Positions 1 through 13,020 of a DNA stretch of 64,000 bases are shown piece after piece. Under the pieces are notes generated by a model, which was given only the letters and a program-made list of their open reading frames with translations, did not search any database and was not told the DNA's origin. The translations under genes and the position numbers were made by a program. Positions within the stretch are counted from its first letter, which is position 1. Each line of letters begins with the position of its first letter. Source of the DNA: Ashinkailepas kermadecensis (taxonomy: Eukaryota > Arthropoda > Thecostraca > Neolepadidae); assembly GCA_034440615.1 (NCBI GenBank), contig JAOTOM010002920.1:1-64000 (forward strand), written 5' to 3'.

Positions 1-2039
1 TTTTGAAATTACATGCAATGCTATTTTTAAACATCGCATGCCATATCATTCCCGTGTCCACTGGCAATGATACGATCCTCATGGAAGACTGTTTGTCAAT
101 GATATCACCATCGCCGATTCCTGGTGCCATTTACCAGATATGGTTTCGCAGCGCTGGTGTGACTGAGTATAAATCAATGACTACCTGGCCTTTGCTTGCA
201 GTATGCTTCGCCAGGCCCCACCGTACGATGCGATCCTATATTTCTGTTCAATCGTGTATCGTGTATCGTTAACAAAGATTGATTTCCAGGTGTGGTGAGC
301 ACGGATTCGATGACATTAGTTGTTTGAACGTGTATTATTGATCAGTCAATGTCAATTATATGTGAAGTCAGACAAAAATAAACCTACGTTGCTTACAAAT
401 GACGCAAATTTACATTTGTCACAATGTGTGAGATCAGGTCCTTGCCAAGCATGCACAATCTTAGATATCGGCTGTTGAGAATAAATGATATATGAGCGAC
501 ATTACTTAAATCTAACAATTGAAAAACAGAAGAAACATGTGTTTGGTGAAGATCATTGGAAGCATCATCAGTTGTTGAAGACCATTGAGCTTATACCGTT
601 GGGTGAGAAGATCCCAAACATGCCGTTTTGTGAAGATCGTAAGCATTTTATGGTTGCGAGAAGCACGCAAAGATGAAACTGACGCATTATTTCCACGCTG
701 ACAGGGCATGAAGAGTGTTGTCGGATGAATTCCTGGGTGGTTCTGAATCAAACATGCATACAAAGATGTAAAAAGGTAATATGTAGCAATAAACCCTTTG
801 CTGTTAGCATGTAAATATGTATAATCGCCGCTGTGTTTGCTGTTTCGCGTATCCAGGGTGGAGCTGGGAAAAATCGGCGGGTAAGCATACTCCAGACGCT
901 GGTTCCGTGTTATAGTCTGGCCACCCTCTTCCCTGACTCTTTTGCTCCGCCCTTTCAATGCGAACTCGTAATGTCGGTCTTAACCGCGAGGTGCGACATA
1001 AACCGTCCTCAGCCCTATCGAGTCTGGCCAACTATCTGAAACTATCTGGTGTCTATGATATGTGTAATAATGCAACATAAGTTACGTGCAATGGCTACCC
1101 CATTCGGCTCTCCCAGCTGTTTATAATATGTCGTAGATTCGTACGTCCCTTCGCTGAATCCAATTGCAGTGAAAAGGTACATAATTGGAGCTGTTACGGC
1201 CATAAAGGCCGTAGCAGACCAAGACTTCTCAGTTTATCGGTCTCGATCCTGACGGGCACAAACGACTCAGGCATCCATCAAAACAGCCGACCATCCAGAC
1301 ACCTTACATTTTAACGTGTTTCCACCACGCAAGGCTACGCGTCTGGCACACATGTCCTTGCATTCCCAATCGATAGGTGTTTTACAGTGCGCATGTACCT
1401 CTGACGTTGCAGCTTCAGTTGGCTCGAGCTCCAGTTGAACTGCGCAGAACCTTCAAGAAAGCTTGAACGCAGCTTTGGTCCCGGGTCGGAGGGCCGATTC
1501 TCCGGGATCAATGAAAGGGCGATGGACGCGATCTCCGATGGCGGCAATGGCGACTGCCTTACAATCGGAGCAAAACATTACAGATGCCATCAGAAGAAGA
1601 CCTCGGGTTCTCTTGCGGTGCATTCAACCGTTAGGTCATATTGCGTCGTCAACCTCTCACGCAGATTTGTCGCTGGGTGGACTCGGTGACGTCAGTTGGC
1701 TGAGATTCGGTGCTTTGATCCTACGATGAAGAGCCCGACGCCCGACCGACTAGGCTACCGCGATCCTCTAGAAATGCATGAGACGTCATGGACATTTGAC
1801 AAGGCATAGACGAGACGGTGCGGGAATTATTCCTGATATATCGGCTGTTCACCCCATGACATCATCCTTTTCAGCAAAACGGGGTCGGGGATCCCCAGCT
1901 CCTCCCGGAATTATCCAGACCCCTGCAATTGTGACCTGCACGGGAGGGAAGGCACTAAAACAATCAAACTTTCGCAGGCCAAGGATTTACCACCATCCAG
2001 TGCATCGCACGATCTCTCCTTATTCCATCCAGTTGAGAC
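1..2039. other. Intergenic, nothing recognised
   Basis: No open frame here resembles a known protein, and I saw no tRNA, LINE or terminal-repeat structure. The frames present are short and overlap on both strands, as expected by chance. Confidence 0.5.
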
Positions 2040-2165
2040 CACACTTGTGCTCGACTCAAATTTTTTGAATCGGCTCACATTTGACTCATAGATCTTGAGA
2101 TCCCGGTTCAACTCCATGATTCACAGCAGGTCAAAATTATTTGATTCGACTCAATCTAGACTCAT
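2040..2165. repeat. CGACTCA/GATTCA-rich repeat, left member of an inverted pair
   Basis: The stretch is built from degenerate GACTCA and GATTCA words. Its outer edge (CACTTGTGCTCGACTC) reappears inverted at about 5133-5152 as GAGTCGAGCACAAG. The pair may be the two ends of one ~3.1-kb element, or two copies of one repeat facing opposite ways. No convincing target duplication was found. Confidence 0.5.
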
Positions 2166-2238
2166 AAGCCATATGGTTTGGTGTGCACTGCCCACCTTTC
2201 TCTTTGTGCTGGCGGCCCGGCCCGGCGGCGCTTTGACA

Positions 2239-2242
<4 letters not shown>

Positions 2243-2289
<47 letters not shown>

Positions 2290-2352
2290 TATATTTTATA
2301 TATTTTATATATATAAATATATATATATATTTTATATATATATATTTTATTA

Positions 2353-2391
<39 letters not shown>

Positions 2392-2396
2392 TCTCC

Positions 2397-2429
<33 letters not shown>

Positions 2430-2456
2430 CTATATATATTGTATTTATATATATGG
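2243..2456. repeat. (AT)n-rich microsatellite
   Basis: A run of AT dinucleotides broken by short TTTA and ACTTTT interruptions. The IYIYIY-type open frames here are translations of this low-complexity DNA. Confidence 0.95.
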
Positions 2457-4177
2457 TTGCCCTGTGTTACTGAACACAAAAATGAACAAGCTATCCATAT
2501 TCAAACAGTTCCTTTCAATGAAAATCCTCTAACCACTTGCAAAGTGTAACTTTAAAACATGATTTTTTTATAGCGGTGTGCCCTATCCTGAACACGAAAA
2601 TGTTGTTGTTCAGGATTACCTCACTGTAGCTGTGGTGGTACAAGCTATTAGCAGCACTTTAAAACATGCTGGTGTAATTGCAAAACAAAATTGGAAGTCA
2701 CTTCCTTATGGTTTCTCTAAAGCCAACTGCTCTTCGAAGCCTACAATGGTTCCTGTGAACTTGCAACCTCTGTACACAAGTATAGGTAGAATTATGTGAT
2801 CAGACTTTCATGTTTTGGTAGCGACAGGTCCATCATTATGAATACTGCCATCTTTTGTTATTTATGCACTGAACATGATGTAAGGAGACGACCAAAGGTA
2901 GGTGTTCAGAAAACAGAACATGTTCAGATATCCCCTTCTACCCCAAAATGTGATATGAAACAGTTATTGCAAAAATTATTTATTCGACAGACGGTTTGAT
3001 GTCTACGCATCTTCATCTGTGTCTAATTAAAGAAGGAATTATTATTTATTTAGACGCCAACGAAGATGCTCTAACATTGAAACATCTTGATCTGTTGAAT
3101 ATATTATTTTGCTAAAACTTTGGTATAATTGGAGATCAAGGTAAATTTTGATTCTTTGGAATTTTTTTTTTGAATGCATGGTATTTTAACGTAACAAATG
3201 ACGATGCGACCACTCATTTTCCCTGCAAATGATAACTTTTCAGTTGGAAAAGAATAAACAATAAAATCTTCACTCTACAAATATAGCACATCGCGTATAA
3301 TCATCCGTACCTGGTGTGTCATAGACGTGATAAAGAAGAAGGTTCAACGCTTCATGCACTCGATTTAATACTCTTTGACATCGAAAGCCGTATGTTTCTG
3401 CCTTAATTCGGTGTATATTCGGTATATATTAGGTATATATCGCCTTGGGCACAGCCCTCGACTCGATAGGCCTTAAGCACAGCTGTCCAATACATCCTCG
3501 AAGGTTTAGTATGTATATTTACTAAGAAGGGAAGTGTGTTTAGTAAGGATATTTCCTAAATTTCTGGACGTTTAATAGGTATTCTTACTAAAAGTTACCT
3601 CTACAAGGTGGTTTTACAGCGATTTTTTGCTCCCAGGTCAAATGGTCTCAGGAACAATATAGAGGGAGAAGATCCGTAGTTAAATTATGTTCTTAGACTG
3701 ATTATAGAAGTACTTGAACTTGAAGTGCTTATATCGTGGGAATTTTTCATTTTCCAAATGAATGAGTCAAATTCGTTGAAATCACATTAGAAAACACCAG
3801 AAAAACAACATGTTGATACAAAATGTGTGCCATTTTTAACACAAATCCTGTAATTGTCGATGGAAAGAATCAACCTCAATATAGGCGTCACTCACTTGTT
3901 CTCTCATGATAACCTCTCCTCTATATATATAAGTTTGAGACATTGCTTAAATTACACAGGTCAGGACTTCGAGCAATCGTGCTCAAATCACCTGAAGAAA
4001 ACCTATATAATGCCGCATTCCAAAATACTTGATATTTTCATCAATAAAGTTGAACATTTGTTGCTATAATAAGAACAATGCTATTTTTCACAAAAAAGAT
4101 CATGCTTGTATTCCAGACTAAGTTTTAGTATATTACAGAAGACATATATAAACTGGTTAATACAAAATACAAATCTC
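2457..4177. other. Intergenic, nothing firmly recognised
   Basis: AT-rich DNA without a supportable gene. Around 3160-3260 it carries a diverged match to the repeat found at 11885, 19785 and 44190 (CTCATTTTCCCTGCAAATG, then CTTTTCAGTTGG). Around 3400-3500 a phrase containing CTCGATAGGCCTT is shared with about 17580. Confidence 0.4.
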
Positions 4178-4201
4178 CTGACGATGGCCCCTGGCCGAAA
4201 C
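4178..4201 (+). ncRNA. Hammerhead-like core motif (Penelope-type repeat end?)
   Basis: CTGACGA at 4178-4184 is followed by a GGCC/GGCC hairpin (4186-4189 with 4193-4196) and then GAAAC at 4197-4201. This is the order of the conserved hammerhead boxes around stem II. Hammerhead motifs are known in the terminal repeats of Penelope-like retroelements. I could not find a convincing stem I or an unambiguous cleavage triplet, so this may be a decayed copy or a look-alike. Confidence 0.3.
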
Positions 4202-4285
4202 GTTGAGTAATAAAGTATAATCCTTAACGTTACTTTTAATGTCAACTCAGCACCTCCTGGTATATTGAAGGTCGCATGCTTTCTT

Positions 4286-4342
4286 TACACGCAATGTCTA
4301 AAACCCAGGAGCATCTAAGAGCCATTCTTCGTTGTATTAAAC
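4286..4342 (+). repeat. 57-bp exact repeat, inverted copy at 13021-13077
   Basis: These 57 bases are the exact reverse complement of 13021-13077. The bases just outside both copies do not match, so the identity is sharply bounded although the neighbouring repeats are diverged. Confidence 0.85.
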
Positions 4343-4535
4343 TGGTTAAAATATGTTATATCCAGTACACATTTCCTTCATATATAGGAGAAAAAGGGAA
4401 TCTGCAGCCAAATTGATACCAAATGAACCAAATTACACAAATTGATACCATACAATTATTTAAAAAAACCTCGGATGACGTCATGTAGGCTTGAAAGAAG
4501 ACTTCCATCTACCTTCTAGTAAAGGTACCTTTGTT

Positions 4536-4590
4536 GTTATTTGTCACACGCGCGTCTGATATGATATCAGACTCGCAAGTGACAAATAAC
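4536..4590. repeat. 27-bp imperfect palindrome
   Basis: GTTATTTGTCAC at 4536-4547 is mirrored by GTGACAAATAAC at 4579-4590. The centre around GATATGATATC also pairs. There are a few mismatches in the ACGCGCG/CTCGCAA portion. It could be a miniature inverted-repeat element. Confidence 0.7.
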
Positions 4591-4949
4591 AAGCCAACAT
4601 AATTTTATTCAGTGCAGATGCCAATTCCAGTGCAGGACAATGTCGGTTCCATATTCTTTTTCACAATTACAACCCATTTATGTGCTGTGCTCCTGGCACT
4701 AGGATTGACTGGTGCATGATACTGATTGTGGACACCAAGCTTAACATGAATAATTATTTGTAGTTATTGTAATTGGTTTTGGTAAATAACCTCAATACTG
4801 GTACCCTTCATTCTTTACTCACTGGCAGATTAGAAGTTGACAATTGTATTGCTAAGCATGAATAATTATGCTGTGTTTTTACTCCCTACTTTGTGTCATG
4901 ACATAATATTCACACAGATACATGCTTCATATTATTTGTTCATAACATG

Positions 4950-5155
4950 CATTTGAATCACAAGACTCAAATGACTCATTGTGATTCAAATGATTGGCTC
5001 ATGATTCAACTCATTTATTTTTAGAAAGATGTGATTCAACTCACGACTCAAAATATGTTTTGTGGAAAAGAATTGATTCAACTCTCGACTCATCCAAAAA
5101 CGATTGATTCATGAGTCGATTCTTGATTCAACTCGAGTCGAGCACAAGTCTGGTT
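4950..5155. repeat. GATTCAACTCA/GACTCA-rich repeat, right member of inverted pair
   Basis: Degenerate array of ATTCAACTC, GACTCA and ATGAGTCG words ending in GAGTCGAGCACAAGTCTGG, the inverted counterpart of the edge at 2040. Confidence 0.55.
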
Positions 5156-6493
5156 CAGACAGCATTAGACAGCAGTAAATATTACCCAATATGTAAATAG
5201 CAATACAGGCTAGGAGGTAAAGCTTTTAGCTAAGTTCCACAACATTCAAGTTGTTACTAATTGTGATGTATTGTTCCTGAAATAGGTAACAATTTCATAG
5301 GTCCTAATTTTTATTTTAGCAAGCTTCCTTTAGCAGTATCATCAGATGCTTGTTTGCAATCTCAGGTGTAATTTTTAAATTTCAGGGGTACAGTTTTGAC
5401 TTCCAGGGGTACTTGTGCACCCCTGGAAGCATACAGTTATCCGCAGTTTTCTCCGTCTGTCTCCCCCGGCTCCGCCATAGCTGAACCCCTGGACGTGGGA
5501 GATGACGGCTCCGCTGACCTGCCAGGACTTGGAGGCGAAGCGATGGCCCGGGCGTCTAAAGCGAACGGTGGGCGACCGGGCTCAACTTTGGCTTGGTATG
5601 GGAATGCGCGAATTAAAACCTGGGAAAAGCCAGAAGGAAGAAAAACCAGGCTCATTGATAATTTGGTCACGACAGTGAAGCAGTAGGGTGGGAAGAATAT
5701 ACGTGGAAAGCCGAGAGAACAGCATTATGACGGATTTAGGGGAGCGGGGGAGATCTGCGTTCCCCCAAAGGAGTGCCAAGAATCAATGTGATTCGTGGCA
5801 AATTGATTGGCTTTGTTTGCGGATGGGTGAGTGCTCCAAATAGCCAACTCGTCTGCGTAAAGGAATATTTTAGAGAAGGAGCAATGAAAGGAATAATGTC
5901 AATAATGTCAATCTGAATAATGCTCTTAAACATGGTAATCACATAGGGGACATCAATTCAGGATAGAAAAGTTAAGGTGCAGGAATGGCAAGCAAAAACA
6001 GGCTTACCTGCAAATGGTGGTTGATGAATGGATTCGGCTGCCTGGTGATGTGGTGAACAATTCCTCACTGAATGTACTTAATATAGGGTGGATAAATTAT
6101 TTAGATCCGATAATCATGTTTGAATTATACGTGTGTGGAAGTAGGAATTGGGGGGAAATGGGTGGGATTGATGCTGATAGGTGTGCACTGTGCAGATCTC
6201 TTTTGTGTGAGCCATCTGGTTGTCATTGGGCTTCATGTAACTTTGATGTCTTAAATCATGCTTATGCTCGTACATGAGGGAATTCTGGTTTTAACAAGTG
6301 CATGGATGTAATATATGGAGGGGGGGCATGTCAACCGCCCAATTTGTGAAAAGTGGTGATTTTCCCCCTCAATTTACTTCGTGTCCCCCGAAATCCTCAA
6401 CTATTATGTACTAGTGATACTAGTGTATACTAGTGTATGATATGATACTAGTGTATGATCGCCGCAAAATTATACTTAATAATTTATATATTG

Positions 6494-6497
<4 letters not shown>
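5156..6497. other. Intergenic, nothing recognised
   Basis: Contains only a 96-codon open frame (5396-5686) without recognisable domains and G/T-rich DNA. No gene can be supported. Confidence 0.4.
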
Positions 6498-6552
<55 letters not shown>

Positions 6553-6600
6553 ATCTATATATATATATATATCTATATATATATATCTATATATATATAC
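6498..6600. repeat. (AT)n/(ATCT) microsatellite
   Basis: About 100 bases of AT dinucleotides with interspersed CTAT interruptions. The overlapping open frames are low-complexity translations. Confidence 0.95.
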
Positions 6601-7162
6601 AAGAGAATCACCCAAAATCCTAGAAGTCGATCTGGCCAATCAACGGTCTTCACAGACTATCTGTCGTTACAGAATCTCCAAGTGGTAAATCAGCGAGCGT
6701 TAGAAATGTCTGCTTCCAGACTACTATTGAATAATAGCAACCTTTAATATCTTGTGCTTTAACTTGGGTGGGGAATTGTACTTTGCGATACACCAAATTT
6801 GCATTATCGCGAGGCTTCATCCGTCTTAGGTGGCCTTCCGAAGCGCATATATCGATATACCTTAAGCGAACGTGACCGTGGGTGTCCTTGGGTATCATCA
6901 ATACCATGGAGGGGCATCTTGAACGGCCTTAGGCACTTACGTCAAGCTAACGTCGTATCCATATTCGTATTCAGTAACGAGTTCGCCAGAGACGTATTCG
7001 TATCCCTATTCGCATTCCGCGACGGGTTTATGTTCGTTCGAATCAGTTACCATAAATGCTTCTGCCTGTAGTGAAAACGCTGGAAGCAACTACATAGGTC
7101 CCACACGACGACCTTAACGATCAAGGTCCAACACAAACCGGTTTCTTCGGTTTCTGCGCATT

Positions 7163-7545
7163 TGTTTTGCGTTCTCACGCAAACTTGCCCATATCTGGTA
7201 TGTACCAAGTGATAGCCTGTGGTGAACCCTGGTACAACATTTTAAACCATGATATGTCAAGGTGAAACCTCGAGGCCAAAGGTTTGTTTGACTTCTTCGA
7301 TGGCCTCGCGCTTGGTCGCTATGCATTCAAGTTGCATAACAGGAGAGCCATTCGACGTGGCTCGTTTCGCTGTATCAGAAAGTTGAAATATCGAAATGAT
7401 TTCCAAGTTCAAAGTTAAAGCTGATTTCTCCGGTCCCCTCGTATTTTGTTTTCGTTTTCGCCCAAACCTACCCAAATATGGTATAAAGCGAAAGCTCGTG
7501 GTGAACCATCGAATAACATTTCAAACCGAGACATGTTAAGGTCAA
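7163..7545. repeat. Two diverged direct copies of a ~100-bp repeat
   Basis: 7163-7275 and 7453-7545 share an ordered series of phrases: GTTCTCACGCAAACTTGCCC versus GTTTTCGCCCAAACCTACCC, then TGGTGAACC, CATTTTAAACC versus CATTTCAAACC, and ACATGTTAAGGTCAAGG. On the - strand both are readable as a short peptide with RFEMLFDGSPRAF-like text, so they may be remnants of a coding repeat. Confidence 0.45.
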
Positions 7546-9389
7546 GGTCAAGGTCAATCAATACTGAGGTGGTTACCAAATGATAACTGGGCAAATATTT
7601 TTGTTCAGCGCTAGATTTCCCGGACGCCATATGCATGGACTCCTCGATCATCGGACATAGAAAATTGGTATGCGGTGTTTCCGAAAAAAAATACCGGTGC
7701 CGAGTCTTGTCTTTGGATCTACAATGCGTGTGACCCACGCGCTTCGAGACTGACTATGGCTACTTTGTCGTTCAGTTACAATCCGTAGGAAGTCAAAATC
7801 ACAGTTCACGGGGTTCAGTGCAACATCTGCTCGGAGGTTGAGTCAACCATATTACGAAACCGTGCGTCAAACCAGCTCATGCTAGCATTTCGTCGGCAGG
7901 GTACTCAGGTAATCAGCGAGTAAAAAATTACACCGTGATCAGCCTACCAATGACCCCCCACAGTCGCCTACAGTCGGTGCTATGACCAACATCTCACCCT
8001 GGTGAACAACGCCTCAGATTACCCACAAAATTTCATACTCGTTTAATGGGCTATCACGAATCCGTAAAAACATGTATTCGATGGTACTTGATGGGCTTAA
8101 GTTCATGAATGTCGCGAAATTTGACGTATAAAGTTTTTAAAAAAAAATAATTTGTTGAAGAAACGGGTTGATATTTTCTTCAGGAGTTAGGGTATGATAT
8201 TTCGTTAGGCATATAATACCAGTGGCGTGACCAGGGTTTTCCTAAGGGGGCCTGGCCAAAAAAAAATGTGGAAAACTGAGAAAGTTTCCGGCGCGCGATG
8301 CGCGTCGAAAATATAGAGCTTTGTTTGGGGAAATTCTCCAAATTTCTCCTTTCCTCTAGTATATTTTGGATGCTAAGAGCCCCCCCCCCCCCCTCTTGTC
8401 TGCGCCTCTGGATAATGCAACGTGCTGCACATAGTATCGTCCCCCCAAGACTTGCTAGTCTGGTTCTCGTACGGAAGTGGAACTTGTATGTGCTAGATAA
8501 TGCGGAGTTGATACATGGGGAATTGTGCTAGTAACAGGTGTACATGGCAGCGGATTCAGTACCGGCCTTCAGGTATGTGATGATGAAGAGATCGGCCTTG
8601 GTAGCACCATGCAGTGAATAATTCCTCCAAACTCAGGATATATGACATTAAGAGGCTTCAATTTATTTTCTGTCCTTATGGTATCCTGCCTTTCATAGGA
8701 TTTACCAACCCGGATGGGCCTCGGTGGCTGTTATTAAGACCTAGACCCTTACATCCTTCCGGCTTGTATGTCAATGTTAGAGGTGAATTAGCCGGACACC
8801 CTGGACAAAATGACATCGCTAGTAATTATCGGTGTGTGGAACATAGTGCAGAGAACGTCACAAATCTTCACATTCAAGTTTGTGTTACAGTGCAAAATCA
8901 GCTTCGAATTTTTCGTGCATGCTTTCCGTATAGTTAGAACAAATATTCTGAATGGCGCGAGATCTAGTGTCCCTTGAAGGCCCGAAGTTCACCAACGAAT
9001 TTGGAGGGTTCGTATCTCGTTCAGGTAGCAACTAAGTTCACCCGAACCTGTGAACCCCTGGACGGGTCAATGATCCGGCCCCCGTAGAATGCGGTTCGGC
9101 ACGTAAACAAACAGTCGGATGGGTTATCGTGCACACTGCGCAAACAATCCTCAAGGCCAGCCTGCAAAAATATCAGGCCGTGACCATAGCATCGCATTCC
9201 TCTGGGTACGATCGCTGGGGTGAAAGTGCAGGTCGTGGCAGCAGTGTAGAAAGGATCTCCATCACGAGGAGAAAACACAAATATTGTTATCCGTCTTTCC
9301 ACACGGCACCCCTATACATATCTGGCATGATTGTGAAATCAGGAACAGGTCTGACATGCAAAGTATGGTCAGGGACAGGGGTGTCGTTT
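7546..9389. other. Intergenic, transposon-end-like motif near 8222
   Basis: No gene supported. CAGTGGCGTGACCAGGG near 8222, followed by a G-rich stretch, resembles the outer end of hAT-type DNA transposons. The mate end and an 8-bp duplication were not identified. Confidence 0.3.
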
Positions 9390-9545
9390 GATATGCTTTT
9401 GAGGGGGCAAGTGTATGCCAATGTTGGCTTTGCCCCCACCCCCAATGATTTCAACTTTTAATATGGAACCCTATGGAGCGTGCCACATTATCCATTTGGG
9501 CCCGCCCACTGACTTCATGAATTGTGCCACAATAATGTTCAGACA
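9390..9545. repeat. Dispersed repeat, copy 1 (second copy at 50018-50180)
   Basis: TTTTGAGGGGGCAAGTG begins a block that reappears, diverged, near 50018. The order of shared phrases is the same: GGACCCTA(C/T)GGAG, CCATTTGGGC, TTCATG and CAGA(C/A)ATCAAC. Confidence 0.6.
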
Positions 9546-11884
9546 TCAACGCCCGTGGTCAGGGACACCAGTTTGGCTATGTTTCGGTCACTGGTTCAAA
9601 GCTTGGCAAATGGAGGAAACCGATTTTGCTGTAAGGAATGTCAAACTGACCCTACCCTCCTTCGCTCCCCTCCTCCGACAATACCGCTAGAGTGCAGGCA
9701 AGCACAACCGCGCGCAAAAGCCGGGATCACGATGCAAGGACAGCCAGAGGCGCGTGCGGCAAACGTGGCGCAGGTTGGCCGTCATCGTCAGCAGAAGGCC
9801 ACCAGCCAACAGCAGCTCGAGTCAGCACCACCTCGCTCTCTGATTGGTCCACCTGACGTGGTGCCACCGGCCGGTGCACCTGCACTCAGTGAACCACCCC
9901 TCCCCATCGGTGAGTCCATGACCCTGTTCCCGACTCTCGGGAAAGGAACGGTAACCGGTTGGTGCGGCCACGCGCTTCGCAAAGCGGGTGTTTATTGTTC
10001 ATGTTATCCTTTGATCAGGGGCGTAGGATCGCAAGATCGGTCGGAGGGATGCTCAGCCCTGGGTCGATCAACTTAGGGTACCCCAAAATACCAATCTCTC
10101 CGAATTTGGTCCACTTTATTTTGTCATCTTGAAACAAAAAATAATTAATGTCATAAATTTGCCTGACCGTTTTTCCAGTTTTCCATGAGCCTAGCCTATC
10201 CGGTGTCAAAATAATCAGGAAAGGATTAATCGAAGAACTACATCGAAATATGGAGAACCCACTCGGTGCCGAAACATCTTCCCTGTTCGCTTCGCATGGT
10301 GCCTAATTTCATTATTTTTGCATGATATTTATATATGTTACTTGGATTTTCCGCCGATCAAAACGGATTAAAAACAATCCGAAAGGGAATAATGTGTAAC
10401 CATCATAGCAAACTCCACATTGCGATCAGTGTTGAATGCGCAGTGTGATTATCGATTTGAGAAAACTTGAAATAGGATTGTACCCACTAGGTTGAACACG
10501 AGTAGCATGCACTCGACATTTATGCAGCACTCGCCGCGGCACATTTATACCTCAAAAACGAAAAACCGCGCCAAACGTTTCATTCCGGGTTGTCAGATAT
10601 TCAGATAATATGCATAGTGATCTAAGCGCGGAATTAATATATTACAATTAAAAAAACTGCCATGCGACTGTATCCCATACTGCACGCAAAATTAGGCATG
10701 AAGTTGAAGTTCAACCAAATATGTTTATTTCCAATGTAGGCATCAATGTGATGACGATGAATCATAAAAGTCTGATGAAAATATACCATCAATGAACAAG
10801 GGGATTTTATTCCAAATCTGGGATAAGCTTATTCCAAACTTCCATACGACTGTTAGTAAACGACATTTTCAATAACACTTCTTCACACTGAAAAAAAACC
10901 TCCCGGGACATAAATCTACCCTGGAGTAATTACAAAAATGGAATAATTGCATGCCATTATTACCAATATTTGGGGAATATTGGGTAATTAATTTATCCCC
11001 TAGGATAGTGAGATTCCAATACATTCTTCATGGATCACATGCTAAAAGCAAATGGTATATTATTAGCACTGCCGCATCTTCACGTGGTGCATTTCCCAAT
11101 ATTGCTATGGCTTTTCAACTCTAGATCATTATGTCATGTACTTCTTTTACACCTTAGTAAAATGAAAGGGAATAAGCCTACCACGAGCTTCTGGTGCACG
11201 ACACAAAGATAATATAAATGTCGCCAGGGAGAATAGATATATTCCACTGTGTTCCCTCATAACAATAGATATTCAGCTATCGTAATACCATTAGTAGAAG
11301 TAAAATAAACACGTGTTTTCTTCAGGCTCGGTAGGGAATAAGTATATCCAGTGAAATGTCAGTATGTTCCACAACTATTCACCTATCCCAGCAAAGTAAT
11401 AAATGCATTCTACCTGTCATCCATTTGCATAATCCTTCTTTCCGTTCGCGGCACGGCTATCAAAGTATCAAGTTCAAGCTATCCAGTTCACGCCCTCCGT
11501 GCAATAATTGTAAATGTAGGCCGTGTAAGCTTTGAAGGGCTTGGAAATTTTGTAAAATATTTGATTATAATATGAATTGCATGTGGTATTCCATGCCATT
11601 TTAAGTGAAGGGCAACTTGAAGGTGGAATTTTTATACTTTGACACAATCTATACTGAGAAAGATTGGCAATGGCAGGAGGCAATTACAATGGGCAGCTTC
11701 AAGTTTGTTCTAATTCCGGCTAGAATATCATAGCGGCTGGTGATCCAGATGGTTTGAATTATATGCGTTGTTGCAGTTTAAAGTGTCTGCAAAACCAGTT
11801 TTACACATATGTTACCTCATGAAGCAAACAAAGGGTTTGATTATGCTTGGTGAATTTGCAGTTTAAGTTAATTTCTGATTTCTT
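9546..11884. other. Intergenic, nothing recognised
   Basis: A 184-codon frame covers 9522-10076 in locally GC-rich DNA, but its Gln/Pro/Ala-rich text has no recognisable domain and no splice-supported neighbours. The rest is AT-rich and empty as far as I can see. Confidence 0.35.
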
Positions 11885-12620
11885 GGAATTTCTCTAGCCA
11901 ATGCAATGTTTATGAATGCGCTGAAGATGATGTGACCACTCATTTCCTCTGCACATGCATACTCTTCAGTTTGGATGAAAAATAACACCAAAAAGGGGCT
12001 TGGAGTTGGGTAATATGTATATCATAAGAACTAATGTTCAAAATAAAGAACAGAGATGTAGCATAACCTTACCTAACCTAGCCTAACCTTTCATGCAAGA
12101 AATGAAATTATCTGTTTAAAAATGGCAAATTCCCAAACAATTTTTTTTCTTTAAAAAATATAATTAAACAACCTAACCTAAGCCACCCTGAACTGTTTTT
12201 TAAGAAAACAAATTCAATTGCTTGTTTCCTTTTTTTGTGAAAAATTTGTTTAGCTTACCAACAAAAGCCTAACCTAACCCAGCTTAACGAAACTCCTTTG
12301 TAGGCTTCAGGGAGGTAAAATGTGTAAAACCTGTCTTGTGGTTACCTTAAAGTTTAATAAAACCAGTTAGGTTAGGTTAGACTTTTGCTTTTAGTCAGAA
12401 AACCTTCCCAAAATGTTTTTTTTTTTTTTAAACCTAAACAAAAAAGTATTCAAAAACAGCTCAAGCCAGTGTAGGTTAAAATGCGTTAGGTTAGGTCAGG
12501 TCCAGTCTTTTTGAATGATTTTTTTTTAGATAATAAAATTAATCGAAATTTTTCGATTAAAAGCAAAAAAATTGTTTTCTACATGAAAGGTTAGGCTAGG
12601 TTAGGCTAGGTTATATTACT
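11885..12620. repeat. AACCT/TTAGG-rich repeat arranged as an inverted pair
   Basis: The head (GGAATTTCTCTAGCCAATGC...CTCATTTCCTCTGCA) matches the repeats at 19785 and 44190. Blocks of CCTAACC occur on the + strand at about 12065-12095, 12168-12185 and 12266-12290. Blocks of TTAGG follow at 12365-12380, 12485-12500 and 12588-12614. The outermost blocks mirror each other (CTAACCTTTCATG versus CATGAAAGGTTAG), so the region is an imperfect foldback. Confidence 0.65.
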
Positions 12621-13020
12621 TTTTTCTTTATTTGGACAAGACTCTAAATGTACTTCATTGTGAATAGTACATAGGGAATAAAATGGTCATATGCATCAGA
12701 AAATAGTAGACAAATTTTGGATAGTTTTCTCATGCTATTTGAATGAACTTGATATTCATTTCTTTTGGAAGTCAAAACTTAAAGATGTAAGCAATTCAGG
12801 TTAGTTTTGTTGTTTTGCAAAAAAACAATCATTTCTCCAAGACAGGAATATCAAAATAATTTAAATATACAATAAACATCCCTAATAATGCAGCTACATG
12901 TTGTTTCCCTCCCCGGACTAAAATATACCAAGTGTCAAGAAATGGAGTTTGGGTGAGATAATATTCAAGGAATTATAATGTATAAATACAACAAAAACTC
13001 AACTAAACTAGCCTACTAAT

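Noticed and set aside
9522..10076. 184-codon frame as a gene
   Set aside because: No domain, no splice partners, and it overlaps part of a dispersed repeat at its start.
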